A stretch of DNA of 64,000 nucleotides from Sandaracinaceae bacterium (lineage in GTDB: Bacteria > Myxococcota_A > Polyangia > Polyangiales > Sandaracinaceae), in contig JAVJQK010000050.1 in the NCBI GenBank assembly GCA_040218145.1, positions 124,001-188,000 of the forward strand, written 5' to 3'. The notes beneath the pieces were generated by a model that worked only from the letters and a program-made list of their open reading frames with translations, searched no databases and was not told where the DNA came from. The position numbers were made by a program, and so were the translations under genes. Each line of letters starts with the position of its first letter. The stretch's first letter is position 1. Shown in pieces: positions 41,382-50,490 of this stretch.

Positions 41382-42155
41382 GTGCTTCGATTCGAACGCC
41401 ACGGGGCTGGCCGACGCCTGGTGCTCTTGCCCGGCGCGGCGTGTGGGCCGGGGGTGTGGGAGCCGCTGGTCGAGGCGCTCGCGCCACGCTTCGCGGTCGA
41501 GGTCGGGGTGGTCGCGGGCTTCGGGGCCGAGCCGCCCGACGCCGCCACGAGCTGGGGTGGGCTCCGGTCCGCGGTGATCGCGCACCTCGCGGAGGGGCCG
41601 CCCGCGATCCTGGTCGGGCACAGCCTCGGTGGGACCCTCGCGCTCGACGCCGCCCTCGCGCACCCGGTCGACGGCGTCGTCCTCATCGAGTCGGGCCCGG
41701 CGCTCGGCCCGCTCGTCTACCGGACGGACGACCGCGACGCGCAGCGCGCCCGGGCGGCGGAGATGGTCGCGCTCGCGGACGCGGGGGACGCCTTCGTCGA
41801 GCTGCTCGTCGCGTCCATGCGCCCGATGTTCACCGATCCCGAGTCGTTCGCCGCCGTGGCCCGGGAGGCGGGCCTGTCGGAGCCGCGCGTGGTGGCGGAG
41901 CTGCTCGCGGCCCTGGTCGAGGTGGACCTCCGAGACGCGCTGAGCCGGCTGTCCGCGCCGGTGCTCCACCTGGTGGGCGCCGACGGGGGACGCGAGCGCG
42001 TGGCCGCGTTCCGGGCGCAGACGCCGGACGCCGAGCTCCTCCTGGTCCCCGGCTCTCGGCACTTCCCGATGGTCGAGCGCCCCGAGCTCACGGCCGCGCA
42101 GATCGACGACTGGATCGGTCGAAGCCTGTCCAAGCCCCCCGATCGGGGGCTATGA
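41382..42155 (+). CDS. Alpha/beta-hydrolase
   Basis: A 257-residue hydrolase. The oxyanion region is LVLLPGAACGPGVW, the nucleophile elbow is ILVGHSLGGTLAL (Ser), and the acid and His are probably in VLHLVGADGG and GSRHFPMVERP. There is no signal peptide, so it is cytoplasmic. The substrate is unknown; the cap domain is helical (residues 120-190). The start is GTG 41382, with TAGAAC ending 6 nt upstream. A GC-rich palindrome lies in its last codons. The next gene, on the same strand, starts about 22 bp after the stop. Confidence 0.87.
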   Translation: MLRFERHGAGRRLVLLPGAACGPGVWEPLVEALAPRFAVEVGVVAGFGAEPPDAATSWGGLRSAVIAHLAEGPPAILVGHSLGGTLALDAALAHPVDGVVLIESGPALGPLVYRTDDRDAQRARAAEMVALADAGDAFVELLVASMRPMFTDPESFAAVAREAGLSEPRVVAELLAALVEVDLRDALSRLSAPVLHLVGADGGRERVAAFRAQTPDAELLLVPGSRHFPMVERPELTAAQIDDWIGRSLSKPPDRGL

Positions 42156-42176
42156 TCGGGGAGGTGGACGGAGTGG

Positions 42177-42665
42177 GTGCCTCGAATGGAGAGCCCCGAC
42201 GTGGGTGACGGATACGAGAACGGAGCGGGACAGAGGCTGGCCTCACGGCAACCGACGCTGCCGCTCGGCACGGTCGACGCGACGACGCGCGAGCCGGCGA
42301 CCCCGGCGCCGAGCGCCCCGCAGAGCCCGCGGCAGCCGAGCACCCAGGATCTTCCCGTGGCGAAGGCGCCCGTGGTCGCACAGAAGGATCTGCCGGCGCT
42401 CCAGACCGACCAGTTCCTCTCCCTGACGGACACCGAGGCGGTCGACGCCGACGACGATCCGAAGGCGCCCCCCAGCCTCGACAAGAAGCGCCTGCGCAGG
42501 GTGCCCAGCGCCGCCATGCCCCCCGTGCGCGTCGCGCGCTCCGACCGCGAGCCATCGGCGATCCATCCCACGGTGAGGGACGGGAGCCGGCTCTGGGTCG
42601 GGCTGATCGTGGGCGTGATCGCCCTCGCGCTCGGCGCCGCCTTCCTGCTCTGGACGCCCCTCTGA
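42177..42665 (+). CDS. Tail-anchored single-pass protein, hypothetical
   Basis: A 162-residue protein. Residues 1-130 are polar, rich in Pro, Ala, Ser and Asp (TREPATPAPSAPQSPRQPS), and presumably disordered; one membrane helix (about 139-157, WVGLIVGVIALALGAAFLL) ends it, leaving the tail WTPL outside. No family is recognised. The start is uncertain: GTG 42177 or ATG 42186. TATGAT at 42151-42156 could be its -10, with GGAG before the GTG. It follows the hydrolase gene on the same strand. Confidence 0.6.
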   Translation: MPRMESPDVGDGYENGAGQRLASRQPTLPLGTVDATTREPATPAPSAPQSPRQPSTQDLPVAKAPVVAQKDLPALQTDQFLSLTDTEAVDADDDPKAPPSLDKKRLRRVPSAAMPPVRVARSDREPSAIHPTVRDGSRLWVGLIVGVIALALGAAFLLWTPL

Positions 42666-42740
42666 GCTGGTCTCCTTCTTGCTGATTCCCTGGGATGGGC
42701 CCGTCGGTGGCCCAGCTCGACACACCAGGGGAGAAGACAG

Positions 42741-43589
42741 ATGCGCTACCTCATCGCGCTCGCGCTCGTGGGCTGCACCGCCGCGGCGCCGCCGCCCGAC
42801 ATCCGCCCGGTCACGCCCGTCCAGGGGGAGCTGCCGCCGATCGAGCAGGAGGCCTTCGTGGCCGCGTTCCCGCTGAGCGCGCTGCCCGGCCTCGCGACCG
42901 GCGTCACCGTCGAGCCCGACACGGGGCGGCGCCTCGTGCTGATGAACCAGGGCGCGCTCTACGATCTCGACAGCGGCGAGGCGGTCTGGGAGGGCGGCGC
43001 GCCCGACCCCCGGTTCGGCTTCACCGACGTCACCGCGCTGGGCGAGGGCTGGGTCGCGTTGACCTCGCGCAGCGACGGCTTCGTGATGCACCTCGACGCG
43101 GGGACCCCGAGCCCGCACTTCTGCTACGAGCCCGGCTGGTGGGATCCGGAGGAGATGGAAGACCCCGTCCAGATCTCGGCCGCGGTGACCCACGACGCCG
43201 CGAGCGGTCGGCTCTACGCGCAGCCGCGCACGGTCGAGCAGGGCGGCTTCGGCGCGACGACCGAGAGCTTCATCGCCGCCTACGACGAGGCGGGCGGCGA
43301 GGACCTGACCTGGTGGGCGCTCGACCCGAGCTACGTCGCGGGCGGCATGGCCGTGCTGGAAGCCGGGTCCGAAGAATCGCACGCGACCTTGCTGCTCGGC
43401 AGCGGCGACGCCCTCCAGCGCTTCGACGCGGAGACGGGCGAGCTCGGCGCGCGTGTGTCGCTCCGCGCGCACTTCGTGGAGAGCGTCGGCGGCCTCGCGA
43501 TCGACCGCGAGCGGGGCACCGTGCTCGTGCTCGACGACGCGCGCGGCCTCGTGATCGAGCTCCGACTCTCGACGCTGCAGCTCCGCTGA
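42741..43589 (+). CDS. Lipoprotein with WD/propeller-like repeats
   Basis: A 282-residue lipoprotein: the signal MRYLIALALVGC has Cys at 12. The rest is beta-rich, with repeated segments such as GVTVEPDTGRRLVLMNQGAL, DVTALGEGWVALTSRSDG, GGLAIDRERGTVLVLDDARG and GSGDALQRFDAETGELGARV. This gives four or more blades of a SdiA-/PQQ-like beta-propeller. The role is unknown. A purine-rich GGGGAGAAGACAG ribosome region lies before the ATG, so it has a leader. It is followed 41 bp later by the flavoreductase gene with its own promoter. Confidence 0.78.
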   Translation: MRYLIALALVGCTAAAPPPDIRPVTPVQGELPPIEQEAFVAAFPLSALPGLATGVTVEPDTGRRLVLMNQGALYDLDSGEAVWEGGAPDPRFGFTDVTALGEGWVALTSRSDGFVMHLDAGTPSPHFCYEPGWWDPEEMEDPVQISAAVTHDAASGRLYAQPRTVEQGGFGATTESFIAAYDEAGGEDLTWWALDPSYVAGGMAVLEAGSEESHATLLLGSGDALQRFDAETGELGARVSLRAHFVESVGGLAIDRERGTVLVLDDARGLVIELRLSTLQLR

Positions 43590-43595
43590 GCGGGC

Positions 43596-43624
43596 TTGAT
43601 GAGCCGACGCCCGGTCCCTACCGT
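43596..43624 (+). promoter_or_regulatory. Sigma-70-type promoter of the FNR-like reductase gene
   Basis: TTGATG and TACCGT are 17 bp apart; the -10 ends 6 nt before GTG 43631. It is the best -35/-10 pair seen in this window and supports the GTG start. Confidence 0.6.
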
Positions 43625-43630
43625 CCGGGC

Positions 43631-44437
43631 GTGGCCTCTCCGCTCGTGCTCCTGACCAAGCGCCTCGCGCGCGCCGACCGCATGCGTCGGCGCGCGGTGG
43701 ACGTGCGCGACGCGGAGCTCGCGCGGCTCATGCGCCCGATCCGGAAGAAGCCGTCCAAGGGGAAGGCTGGCGTGGCGCGGATCCGGGAGCGGCGGCTCCT
43801 GACCGAGTCGCTCCTGCGGCTGAAGCTCGACCGCCCCGCGGGCTTCGACTTCGTCCCCGGCCAGCACCTGAAGCTCGAGGTGGGCGGGATGAGCCGCAAG
43901 TACACCCTCTGCTCGGCGCCGCACGAGCCCTGGCTCGAGCTCTTCATCGAGCGGCAGCCCGGCGGAGCCTTCACCCCGAAGCTGCTCGCCTTGCCCGTCG
44001 GAGCCGAGGTCGGGATCCAGTCGGCGCGCGGCTCCTTCGCGCTCTCGTCGCGCCACCGCGTGCACGTGATGGTGGCCACCGTGACCGGCGTCGCGCCGTT
44101 CGTGAGCATGATCCGGGACGCGCGTCAGCGCGGCGACGACGCGGCCTTCCACGTGCTGCACGGCGCGAGCTATCGAGACGAGCTGGGCTACGCCGAGGAG
44201 CTCGGCCGGACCGCGACCTACGTGCCCACGGTGAGCCGACCGACCGAGCCGCGCAACGCCGGGTGGACGGGAGCGACGGGCCGCGTGCACGAGCGGCTGG
44301 CCGCCTACCTCGCGGAGCACGACCTCGGCCCGGACCGCGCGATGATCTACGCCTGCGGGAACCCCGGCATGGTGAAGGCGGTGCGCGCGGAGGCGTCGCG
44401 GCTCGGCTACGCGGTGCGCGACGAGGACTACGGTTGA
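43631..44437 (+). CDS. FNR-type FAD/NAD(P)-binding oxidoreductase
   Basis: A 268-residue protein without the 2Fe-2S domain. After a basic N-terminal extension of about 45 residues, the FAD domain carries FVPGQHLKLEVGGMSRKYTL (RxYT/S), and the NAD(P) domain carries VATVTGVAPFVSMIRDA and IYACGNPGMVKAV (CGxP). It is a flavodoxin- or ferredoxin-dependent reductase-like enzyme; the electron acceptor is unknown. The start GTG 43631 is supported by a TTGATG-N17-TACCGT promoter 6 nt upstream. ATG 43682 would remove 17 basic residues. Confidence 0.87.
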   Translation: MASPLVLLTKRLARADRMRRRAVDVRDAELARLMRPIRKKPSKGKAGVARIRERRLLTESLLRLKLDRPAGFDFVPGQHLKLEVGGMSRKYTLCSAPHEPWLELFIERQPGGAFTPKLLALPVGAEVGIQSARGSFALSSRHRVHVMVATVTGVAPFVSMIRDARQRGDDAAFHVLHGASYRDELGYAEELGRTATYVPTVSRPTEPRNAGWTGATGRVHERLAAYLAEHDLGPDRAMIYACGNPGMVKAVRAEASRLGYAVRDEDYG

Positions 44438-44499
44438 GAGGGCGATCCGCTTAGCCGCTCCGGTTCGTCGCCGCCGCCCGCAGCTGCTATGGCCACCGC

Positions 44500-47226
44500 A
44501 TGAAGCGTCTGTCGGCTCTCGTGGCCCTCGCCCTCTTCGCCTGCGGTACCCCCGAAGAGACGTCCTCCGAAACCTCTGCGCCCACCCCCGCGCCCGTCAG
44601 CGCTGGAGACGAGCAAGCGTCCAGCGTGCCGGAGGGGCGGCTCCCCACGGACGTCGAGCCGAGGCGCTACGCGCTGACCCTCGCCATCGATCCGCGCCGC
44701 GCGCGCTTCACCGGCGTGGCCGAGATCGACGTGCGCCTGCCGCGCCGCATGGACCGCATCTTCCTGCACGGAGAGGGGCTCGACGTGCGCGAGGTCGTCG
44801 TGACGCCGAGCGGGCGGGACCCCATCGCCGCGGAGTGGGAGGTGGTGAGCGAGGAGCGCCAGCTCGCCGCGATCGTGCCGAGCCGCGCGGTCGGGCCCGG
44901 CAACGTGCGCGTCCGCGTGACCTACGGCGCCGACTTCGATCAGACGCTCGAGGGCCTCTACCGCGTCGAGCAAGGGGACACCGCGTACGCCTTCACGCAG
45001 ATGGAGCCGCTCGGCGCGCGCAAGGCGTTCCCGTCCTTCGACGAGCCGTCGTTCAAGACCCCGTACGACGTCACGCTGGTCGTGCCGGCGGAGATGACCG
45101 CGATCGCGAACGCGCGCGAGCTCAACAGCGAGGAGACCACGGGCGGCATGCGCCGCGTCCGCTTCGCGACGACCGAGCCGCTGCCGACCTACCTGGTGGC
45201 GTTCGCGGTCGGCCCCTTCGACGTGGTCGAGGGCGAGGCGGTGGCGGCCAACGACGTGCGGAGCCGCCCGGTGCCGCTCCGCGGGATCGCGCCGCGCGGG
45301 CAGGGCGAGCAGCTCGCGCACGCGCTCGAGCACACCGGCGCCATCCTGACCGCGCTCGAGACCTACTTCGGCATCGCCTACCCGTACGACAAGCTGGACG
45401 TCCTCGCGGTGCCCGACTTCGCGGCCGGCGCGATGGAGAACCCGGGCGCGATCACCTTCCGCGACTCGCTGCTGTTGCTCGGCGACGACGCGCCGATCAG
45501 CCAGCAGCGCGGGTTCGCGTACGTCATGGCGCACGAGCTGGCGCACCAGTGGTTCGGCAACCTGGTGACCACCGCGTGGTGGGACGATCTCTGGCTCAAC
45601 GAGGCCTTCGCGACCTGGATGGAGACGCAGATCATCCAGGAGACCTTCCCGGAGTTCGAGCCGCAGATCGCGGAGATGGGCGTGGCGCTCGGCGCGATGG
45701 AGGCGGACAGCCTGCGCAGCGCGCGTCAGATCCGTCAGCCCATCGAGAGCGACCACGACATTCACAACGCGTTCGATCGCATCACCTACAGCAAGGGCAA
45801 CGCGATGCTCGCGATGTTCGAGCAGTGGCTGACCCCCGAGAGCTTCCGGCGAGGCGTGCAGGCATATTTGCGTGAGCACGCCGGCGGCAACGCGACCGCG
45901 GGCGACCTCATCGACGCGCTGAGCGCGGCGGCGGAGCGAGACGTGCGCGGGCCGTTCGAGAGCTTCCTGAACCAGCCGGGCGTGCCGCTCGTGGAGGTGA
46001 CGCCGCGCTGTGAGGACGGGGCCGGCTCGCTCGCGCTGAGGCAGAGCCGCTATCTCCCGCTCGGCAGCCAGGCCAGCGCGTCGCGCACCTGGCAGATCCC
46101 CTTCTGCGCGCGCTACCGCGCGGGCGGCGAGGTGCGGCAGGTCTGCGAGGTCGTGACCGAAGCGGAGGCGACCGTCGCGCTCGAGGGCGGCTGCGCGGAC
46201 TGGGTGATGCCCAACGCGGGCGGGCTCGGCTACTACCGTTGGACCCTCCCCGCCGAGGCGCTCGAGGCGCTCCGGACCGATGGCCTCGGAGCGCTGAACG
46301 TGCGGGAGGCGATGAGCTTCGCCGACAGCATCGAGGCCGGGTTCGCGGCGGGGCGCATCGCCTTCCCGGACGCGATGAACGCGCTGACGCCGCTCGTCCG
46401 GCGTGAGGAGCGCGCGCTGGCCACCGCGCCGATGGAGCTGACGGAGCTGGCGATCGACCGGCTGCTCGAGAGCGAGGCGGACAAGGAGCGCGCGCGGGTG
46501 TGGGCGCAGCGCCTCTACCGCCCACAGCGGCGGCGGCTGGGCTGGGACGCGCGCCGCGGAGAGGATCCGGAGACGGCGCTCTTGCGGGCCGAGGTGCTGG
46601 GCTTCCTCGCGCGCGTCGCGAACGACCCGATCGTGCGGCGCGACGCGGCCCGGCGCGGGCGCGCCTACCTCGGCCTCGGAGCGGGGGGTGAGATCCAGCC
46701 GGACGCCGTCGCGCCCGACCTCGCGGTCATGGCCGTCAGCGTCGCGATCCAGGAGGGCGGCGAGCCGGTCTTCGCGCACGCGCAGTCTCTCCTGAGCCAG
46801 GCGACCGATCCCATCGTGCGCGGGAACCTGCTGCGAGGACTGAGCGCCGCGCGCACCGACGCGCTCGGCAACCGCGCGCTCGCCCTCACGCTCGACGAGG
46901 ACGCCACCCGCGTCAACGAGATCTTCCGGCCGCTGATGGGGCAGCTCCAGGAGGCGGAGAACCGTGAGCGCACCTGGGCCTGGCTCCAGGAGCACTACGA
47001 CGCGCTCCTGGCGCGCATGGGTCCCGGCTACGCGGGCTACCTGCCGTACGCGGGCACGGCCTTCTGCGACGCGGGCAAGGCCCAGGCGCTGCGCGCATTC
47101 TTCGAGCCGCGCGTGGCCGCCACCCAGGGCGGGCCGCGCAACCTGGAGTCGGCGGTGGAGAGCGTGGAGCTGTGCGCGGCGCGGGTCGAGCACGCCCGCG
47201 GCGACGCGGCCGCCTTCTTCAGGTAG
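44500..47226 (+). CDS. M1-family aminopeptidase N-like lipoprotein
   Basis: A 908-residue lipoprotein: the signal [15 protein letters not shown] has Cys at 15. The M1 exopeptidase signature is complete: [11 protein letters not shown] near residue 310, [17 protein letters not shown] near 346, and [11 protein letters not shown] near 367. The N-terminal domain (about 45-240) is the beta sandwich, and the C-terminal half (about 480-908) is an ERAP1-like helical domain. It removes N-terminal residues from peptides, on the outer surface or in the periplasm. TATGGC ends 6 nt before the ATG. The second M1 enzyme in this window (22883) is much shorter and lacks the GAMEN loop. Confidence 0.95.
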   Translation: MKRLSALVALALFACGTPEETSSETSAPTPAPVSAGDEQASSVPEGRLPTDVEPRRYALTLAIDPRRARFTGVAEIDVRLPRRMDRIFLHGEGLDVREVVVTPSGRDPIAAEWEVVSEERQLAAIVPSRAVGPGNVRVRVTYGADFDQTLEGLYRVEQGDTAYAFTQMEPLGARKAFPSFDEPSFKTPYDVTLVVPAEMTAIANARELNSEETTGGMRRVRFATTEPLPTYLVAFAVGPFDVVEGEAVAANDVRSRPVPLRGIAPRGQGEQLAHALEHTGAILTALETYFGIAYPYDKLDVLAVPDFAAGAMENPGAITFRDSLLLLGDDAPISQQRGFAYVMAHELAHQWFGNLVTTAWWDDLWLNEAFATWMETQIIQETFPEFEPQIAEMGVALGAMEADSLRSARQIRQPIESDHDIHNAFDRITYSKGNAMLAMFEQWLTPESFRRGVQAYLREHAGGNATAGDLIDALSAAAERDVRGPFESFLNQPGVPLVEVTPRCEDGAGSLALRQSRYLPLGSQASASRTWQIPFCARYRAGGEVRQVCEVVTEAEATVALEGGCADWVMPNAGGLGYYRWTLPAEALEALRTDGLGALNVREAMSFADSIEAGFAAGRIAFPDAMNALTPLVRREERALATAPMELTELAIDRLLESEADKERARVWAQRLYRPQRRRLGWDARRGEDPETALLRAEVLGFLARVANDPIVRRDAARRGRAYLGLGAGGEIQPDAVAPDLAVMAVSVAIQEGGEPVFAHAQSLLSQATDPIVRGNLLRGLSAARTDALGNRALALTLDEDATRVNEIFRPLMGQLQEAENRERTWAWLQEHYDALLARMGPGYAGYLPYAGTAFCDAGKAQALRAFFEPRVAATQGGPRNLESAVESVELCAARVEHARGDAAAFFR

Positions 47227-47237
47227 CCTCGGGAGCC

Positions 47238-47573
47238 GTGAGCGCGGCGCCCCCTCCCAGGAAGCGGAAGAAGCCCATCGGGCTGATCCTGCTCACCCTC
47301 GGCTTCGTGATGACCATCCTCTGCGGGGGAGGCTGGGCGACCTACGTGTTCGTCGTCCTCCCCGGCATGGAGCCCGAGCCGGCCCCGGAGCCCGAGCCGG
47401 AGCCGGTGCCCGAACCGGAGCCCGACCCCGAGCCGGAGCCCGAGCCCGAACCGGAGCCCGAGCCCGAGCCCGAGCCGGAGCCCGAACCCGAGCCCGAACC
47501 CGAGCCGGAGCCAGAGCCCGAGCCCGAGCCCGAGCGTCCGCGCACCGGCCGAGGCCGCGCCTGGTGGCAGTAG
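47238..47573 (+). CDS. Single-pass membrane protein with Pro-Glu rod
   Basis: A 111-residue protein. A basic cytoplasmic head (PPPRKRKKP) is followed by one membrane helix ([20 protein letters not shown]) and a Pro-Glu repeat of about 55 residues (EPEPEPEP with a few Ala, Val and Asp), then a short Arg-rich end ([12 protein letters not shown]). Extended Pro-Glu stretches form stiff rods in TonB and similar proteins, so it may reach across the periplasm (inference). The start is GTG 47238, with GGGAG just before it and TAGCCT 8 nt upstream. The start is not certain, since a longer open frame continues upstream. Confidence 0.62.
   Translation: MSAAPPPRKRKKPIGLILLTLGFVMTILCGGGWATYVFVVLPGMEPEPAPEPEPEPVPEPEPDPEPEPEPEPEPEPEPEPEPEPEPEPEPEPEPEPEPERPRTGRGRAWWQ
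47370..47534 (+). repeat. Simple hexanucleotide coding repeat (Glu-Pro)
   Basis: Tandem GAGCCC/GAGCCG/GAACCG units, close to perfect, encode the Pro-Glu rod. Unit length is a multiple of three, so slippage changes protein length without shifting the frame. Confidence 0.9.
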
Positions 47574-47612
47574 GGGGCTGCGCCGTCGGCCGTGATCGGG
47601 TATCCACGGGGC

Positions 47613-48164
47613 GTGAGCGAAGAGAGCAAGGGAGGGCCCCGCTGGGCCAAGGGTGATCGGGTCGCGGTCGTCGCCGGCCGCAAGAACCTCGGCGTGCGCG
47701 GCGAGGTCTTCTGGGTCGGCGAGAACAAGTACGGCCCCGGCTGGCGCTACGGTCTGAAGGACAGCGCGGGCGAGACGGTCTGGTCGTCCGAGGAGAACCT
47801 CGGCCCGCCCGAGGAGGCGCCGCCCGAGCCCGAGCGCGAGGCGCGGCCCGTCCTGGAGAAGGGCACCATCGTCGAGATCACCTCCGGCAAGGAGGGCGTC
47901 GGCGAGCAGGGCGAGATCTTCTGGGTGGGCGAGTCGCGCTTCGGCGCCGGCATGCGCTACGGCGTCAAGACGCAGAACGAAGACACGTTCTGGGCGGACG
48001 AGGCGCAGGTCGAGGTGATCAGCGCGCCCGAGAAGAAGGCCGCGGCGCCGGTCGACCCGAGCGGCCCACCGCCCGCCGACGCGCCGATGCCCGAAGCGGA
48101 CGACTTCGCCGACTTCGCGGACGAAGCCGACGCCTTCCCGGACGACGGCGACATCCCCTTCTGA
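47613..48164 (+). CDS. Protein with two tandem KOW/SH3-like repeats
   Basis: A 183-residue cytoplasmic protein. Two units of about 50 residues are clear copies: GDRVAVVAGRKNLGVRGEVF then VGENKYGPGWRYGLKD, and GTIVEITSGKEGVGEQGEIF then VGESRFGAGMRYGVKT. Each is followed by a polar end with a Trp (TVWSSEENL, TFWADEAQV). The pattern fits a small SH3/KOW barrel that binds RNA or protein. The C-terminal 45 residues are acidic (DDFADFADEADAFPDDGD). GTG 47613 is preferred to GTG 47592 because TATCCA ends 6 nt before it. Confidence 0.75.
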   Translation: MSEESKGGPRWAKGDRVAVVAGRKNLGVRGEVFWVGENKYGPGWRYGLKDSAGETVWSSEENLGPPEEAPPEPEREARPVLEKGTIVEITSGKEGVGEQGEIFWVGESRFGAGMRYGVKTQNEDTFWADEAQVEVISAPEKKAAAPVDPSGPPPADAPMPEADDFADFADEADAFPDDGDIPF

Positions 48165-48176
48165 GCCAGCGCTGGC

Positions 48177-48377
48177 TCAGGCCTTCTTCTCGACGACCAG
48201 GTTGCCCGTCTTCGGGTCGACCCGGAGCAGGAAGGCGCGCCCGTCCTCGCCCTTGAAGGGCGCGCGCAGGTCGGTGTTCGTCTTCGCTTCGCCCACCAGG
48301 AACTTCAGGTAGGTCTTGTCCTTGGCGTGCATCGCCTTCAGGACCGCGATCCCCTCTTCGTCGCCTTCGAGCTTCAC
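48177..48377 (-). CDS. Small conserved cytoplasmic protein, hypothetical
   Basis: A 66-residue charged protein (KLEGDEEGIAVLKAMHAKDK near the start, LLRVDPKTGNLVVEKKA at the end). The spacing of charges suggests one helix then a beta hairpin. No family is recognised. The start is GTG 48377, supported by a TTGAGC-N18-TAGGCT promoter whose -10 ends 6 nt upstream. It converges on the KOW-like gene, 12 bp apart. Its promoter lies beyond the 3' end of the large lipoprotein gene on the same strand. Confidence 0.72.
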   Translation of the reverse strand: MKLEGDEEGIAVLKAMHAKDKTYLKFLVGEAKTNTDLRAPFKGEDGRAFLLRVDPKTGNLVVEKKA

Positions 48378-48383
48378 GCGCTC

Positions 48384-48413
48384 AGCCTACACGAGCCGCC
48401 GCGCGCGGCTCAA
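48384..48413 (-). promoter_or_regulatory. Sigma-70-type promoter of the small protein gene at 48177
   Basis: TTGAGC and TAGGCT are 18 bp apart; the -10 ends 6 nt before GTG 48377. Confidence 0.55.
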
Positions 48414-48431
48414 TCGGGAACGCGTCGGTCA

Positions 48432-50432
48432 TCAGTCGGGGTCGCAGGGACCGTCGCAGGTGTGGATGACCTCGCCCGTCTCGAAGAAGTGCAGCGACTG
48501 CGCGAGCGCGGCCGCGTTGCGGCGGACGGAGCCGTGCGGATCGCTCCCCTCCCGCTGCGGCGTGTTCGTGGCGGTCTCGGGCGGCAGGCCGTAGTCCCAC
48601 TCGACGATCGCGCTGCCCGCGTGCGGACCGGCGACCTGCTCGATGCCCCAGATGGACCGCGTCTCCGGCTCGATGGTCACCGCGCCGATGTTGCGGGCCA
48701 TGATGTGCGCGCCGAGCGGCGTGACCTGATGGTCGCCGAGCGCCACCTGCAGGATCACGCGGTGGCTCGGCGTGCCCGGCAGCGGATCGTTCTCGATGTG
48801 CCCGACGTAGGAGCCCGGCTCGGAGCGGTCCCAGAGCATCTGGAGCGTCGCGATCGCGAGCTGGATCTGCACCCCGTCCTCGAACGACTGACGGAGGAGC
48901 GAGAGGTAGGGGTCGAAGTCCACGCTGCGGTTGAGCAGCAGGTGGTACGGCGCGCCGGGCACGCCGAGGATGCCGCGCTCGACGTCGGTGGTGATCGCCA
49001 TGTAGGTGCCGCCGAAGATGCCGCCCTGCGAGTCGCCCGTGTAGAAGCCGGCGCTGGTGTCGAGGATGGAGCGCATCGTCCCCGTGCCGTCGTCCATCAT
49101 CATCTCGGGGTGCGTCGCCATGCGGCCGAGCATCATGCGCATCGCGAGCAGGGCGTTGACGATGCCTTGATGCAGGCGCTCGGGCACGGTCGCGAAGTCC
49201 TCGAGCGTGCCGTTGGCGAGCGCGACGGTCAGGGGGCCCACGTCCTCGCCGGCCATGCCGAGCCAGCTGACGCCGAAGGGCATGAAGCCGTGCTCGTTGC
49301 CGAACTCCGCGAGCCAGCCCGCGTTGGCCTGCGTGAAGTCGCCGAGCAGTCCGTGCCCGTACTGGATGGGGCGCATGGGGTTGTCGGGGCTGGCGTTGCG
49401 CGGGATGTTGATGACGATCCCGTACTCGGCGAAGCCGTTCTGCTCCGGCATACCGTCGGCGCCGAGGTTCAGGCGCGAGCCCTGCCGCTCGGAGTCCATG
49501 TAGAGCGGGACGCGGAAGGTGCCATAGAGGCGACGGCGGATGTTCGCGTTCTCCTCGACGGTGAAGGTCTCCGACGCTTCCTCGTCGAGCGTGAACTCGG
49601 GGCCGTCCGCGCCCACCACCTCGAGCGCCTGGTCGCGGACCGAGAGCATCCACCGGGTGTCGTCCTCGAGCGACGCGGTGGTGAAGTCCCACGCGAGCTG
49701 GAGATCCCCGCGCCCGACGCCGTGCCCCTCGAGGGTGGTGAAGAGCGCCTCGAAGTGCGCGCGCCGCGCCTCGACCGTCTCGGCGTCCGACGCCTCGTCG
49801 TCGCGCAGCGCGCGGAAGGTGTCGGACGGCTCGAGGACCGCGCCGCCGCCGTCGACCACGCCGCGCAGGGCGACGATGTACCGCGTGTCGTGCTTCAGCT
49901 GGACGACCGGGCGGATGAAGAAGGTGCGCGCGGTGGACGGGTCGGCGACCGCCTCGTCGATCTCCGCCCAGTGCGGCACGCGCTCGCCCGTCTCGGCGTC
50001 GATCAGCACGGTCGGCGAGCCCATCTCCACCGAGTCGGCGATCGTCGAGATCGACGGCAGCCCCGTCGCGCTCGCGCCCGGGAGGTAGGCGAGGATGGAG
50101 GCGTTGACGGACCAGCCGTCGCGCGTGTTCATGGGCGTCGGGTCGACGTGTCGCTGGCGGCGCACCTTGGCGCGCGGGAGCGTCGTCTCGCCGAGGCTCA
50201 GCCGGCTCCCGCTCGCGGTGCTCGGGTCGTCCACCAGCCAGTAGTCCGACGGGAAGGGCAGCGCGCAGAACTCGGGCACGATGGGATCGCAGTCCGCGCG
50301 GAGCGGATCATCCATCATCACGGGCGGGCCCGAGTCCGGGAGGACCTCTCCCCCATCCGGATCGGCGGGGGCTCCGTCGTCACATCCCAGGAGCGAGAGC
50401 ACACAGGCAAAGAGGGCGAGGCGGCGCATCAT
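48432..50432 (-). CDS. Large lipoprotein, alpha/beta-hydrolase-like
   Basis: A 666-residue lipoprotein: the signal MMRRLALFACVLSLLGC has Cys at 17, followed by CDDGAPAD, the same leader as the phosphoesterase lipoprotein at 7871. The mature part has an N-terminal beta-rich half (about 60-330), then hydrolase-like blocks: QYGHGLLGDFTQANAG, TGDSQGGIFGGTYMAI (a possible nucleophile elbow) and ALGDHQVTPLGAHI (a possible Asp/His). A large extracellular esterase or lipase is plausible, but the catalytic triad is inferred from pattern only. Start ATG 50432 has CATCGT 7 nt upstream. Confidence 0.8.
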   Translation of the reverse strand: MMRRLALFACVLSLLGCDDGAPADPDGGEVLPDSGPPVMMDDPLRADCDPIVPEFCALPFPSDYWLVDDPSTASGSRLSLGETTLPRAKVRRQRHVDPTPMNTRDGWSVNASILAYLPGASATGLPSISTIADSVEMGSPTVLIDAETGERVPHWAEIDEAVADPSTARTFFIRPVVQLKHDTRYIVALRGVVDGGGAVLEPSDTFRALRDDEASDAETVEARRAHFEALFTTLEGHGVGRGDLQLAWDFTTASLEDDTRWMLSVRDQALEVVGADGPEFTLDEEASETFTVEENANIRRRLYGTFRVPLYMDSERQGSRLNLGADGMPEQNGFAEYGIVINIPRNASPDNPMRPIQYGHGLLGDFTQANAGWLAEFGNEHGFMPFGVSWLGMAGEDVGPLTVALANGTLEDFATVPERLHQGIVNALLAMRMMLGRMATHPEMMMDDGTGTMRSILDTSAGFYTGDSQGGIFGGTYMAITTDVERGILGVPGAPYHLLLNRSVDFDPYLSLLRQSFEDGVQIQLAIATLQMLWDRSEPGSYVGHIENDPLPGTPSHRVILQVALGDHQVTPLGAHIMARNIGAVTIEPETRSIWGIEQVAGPHAGSAIVEWDYGLPPETATNTPQREGSDPHGSVRRNAAALAQSLHFFETGEVIHTCDGPCDPD

Positions 50433-50490
50433 GGGCGAAACGATGCCGGGCCCGGCCCCGGAGGTCCAGTGCGACGCGACTTTCAGTCCC

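Noticed and set aside
42134-42150. GC-rich palindrome at the end of the alpha/beta-hydrolase gene
   Set aside because: It lies in coding sequence, the arms carry an extra C, and no T-run follows, so it is only a weak terminator candidate.
44428-47193. A 921-codon antisense frame opposite the M1 aminopeptidase
   Set aside because: It is a codon-bias shadow: the opposite strand holds complete catalytic motifs and a lipoprotein signal, while this frame shows none.
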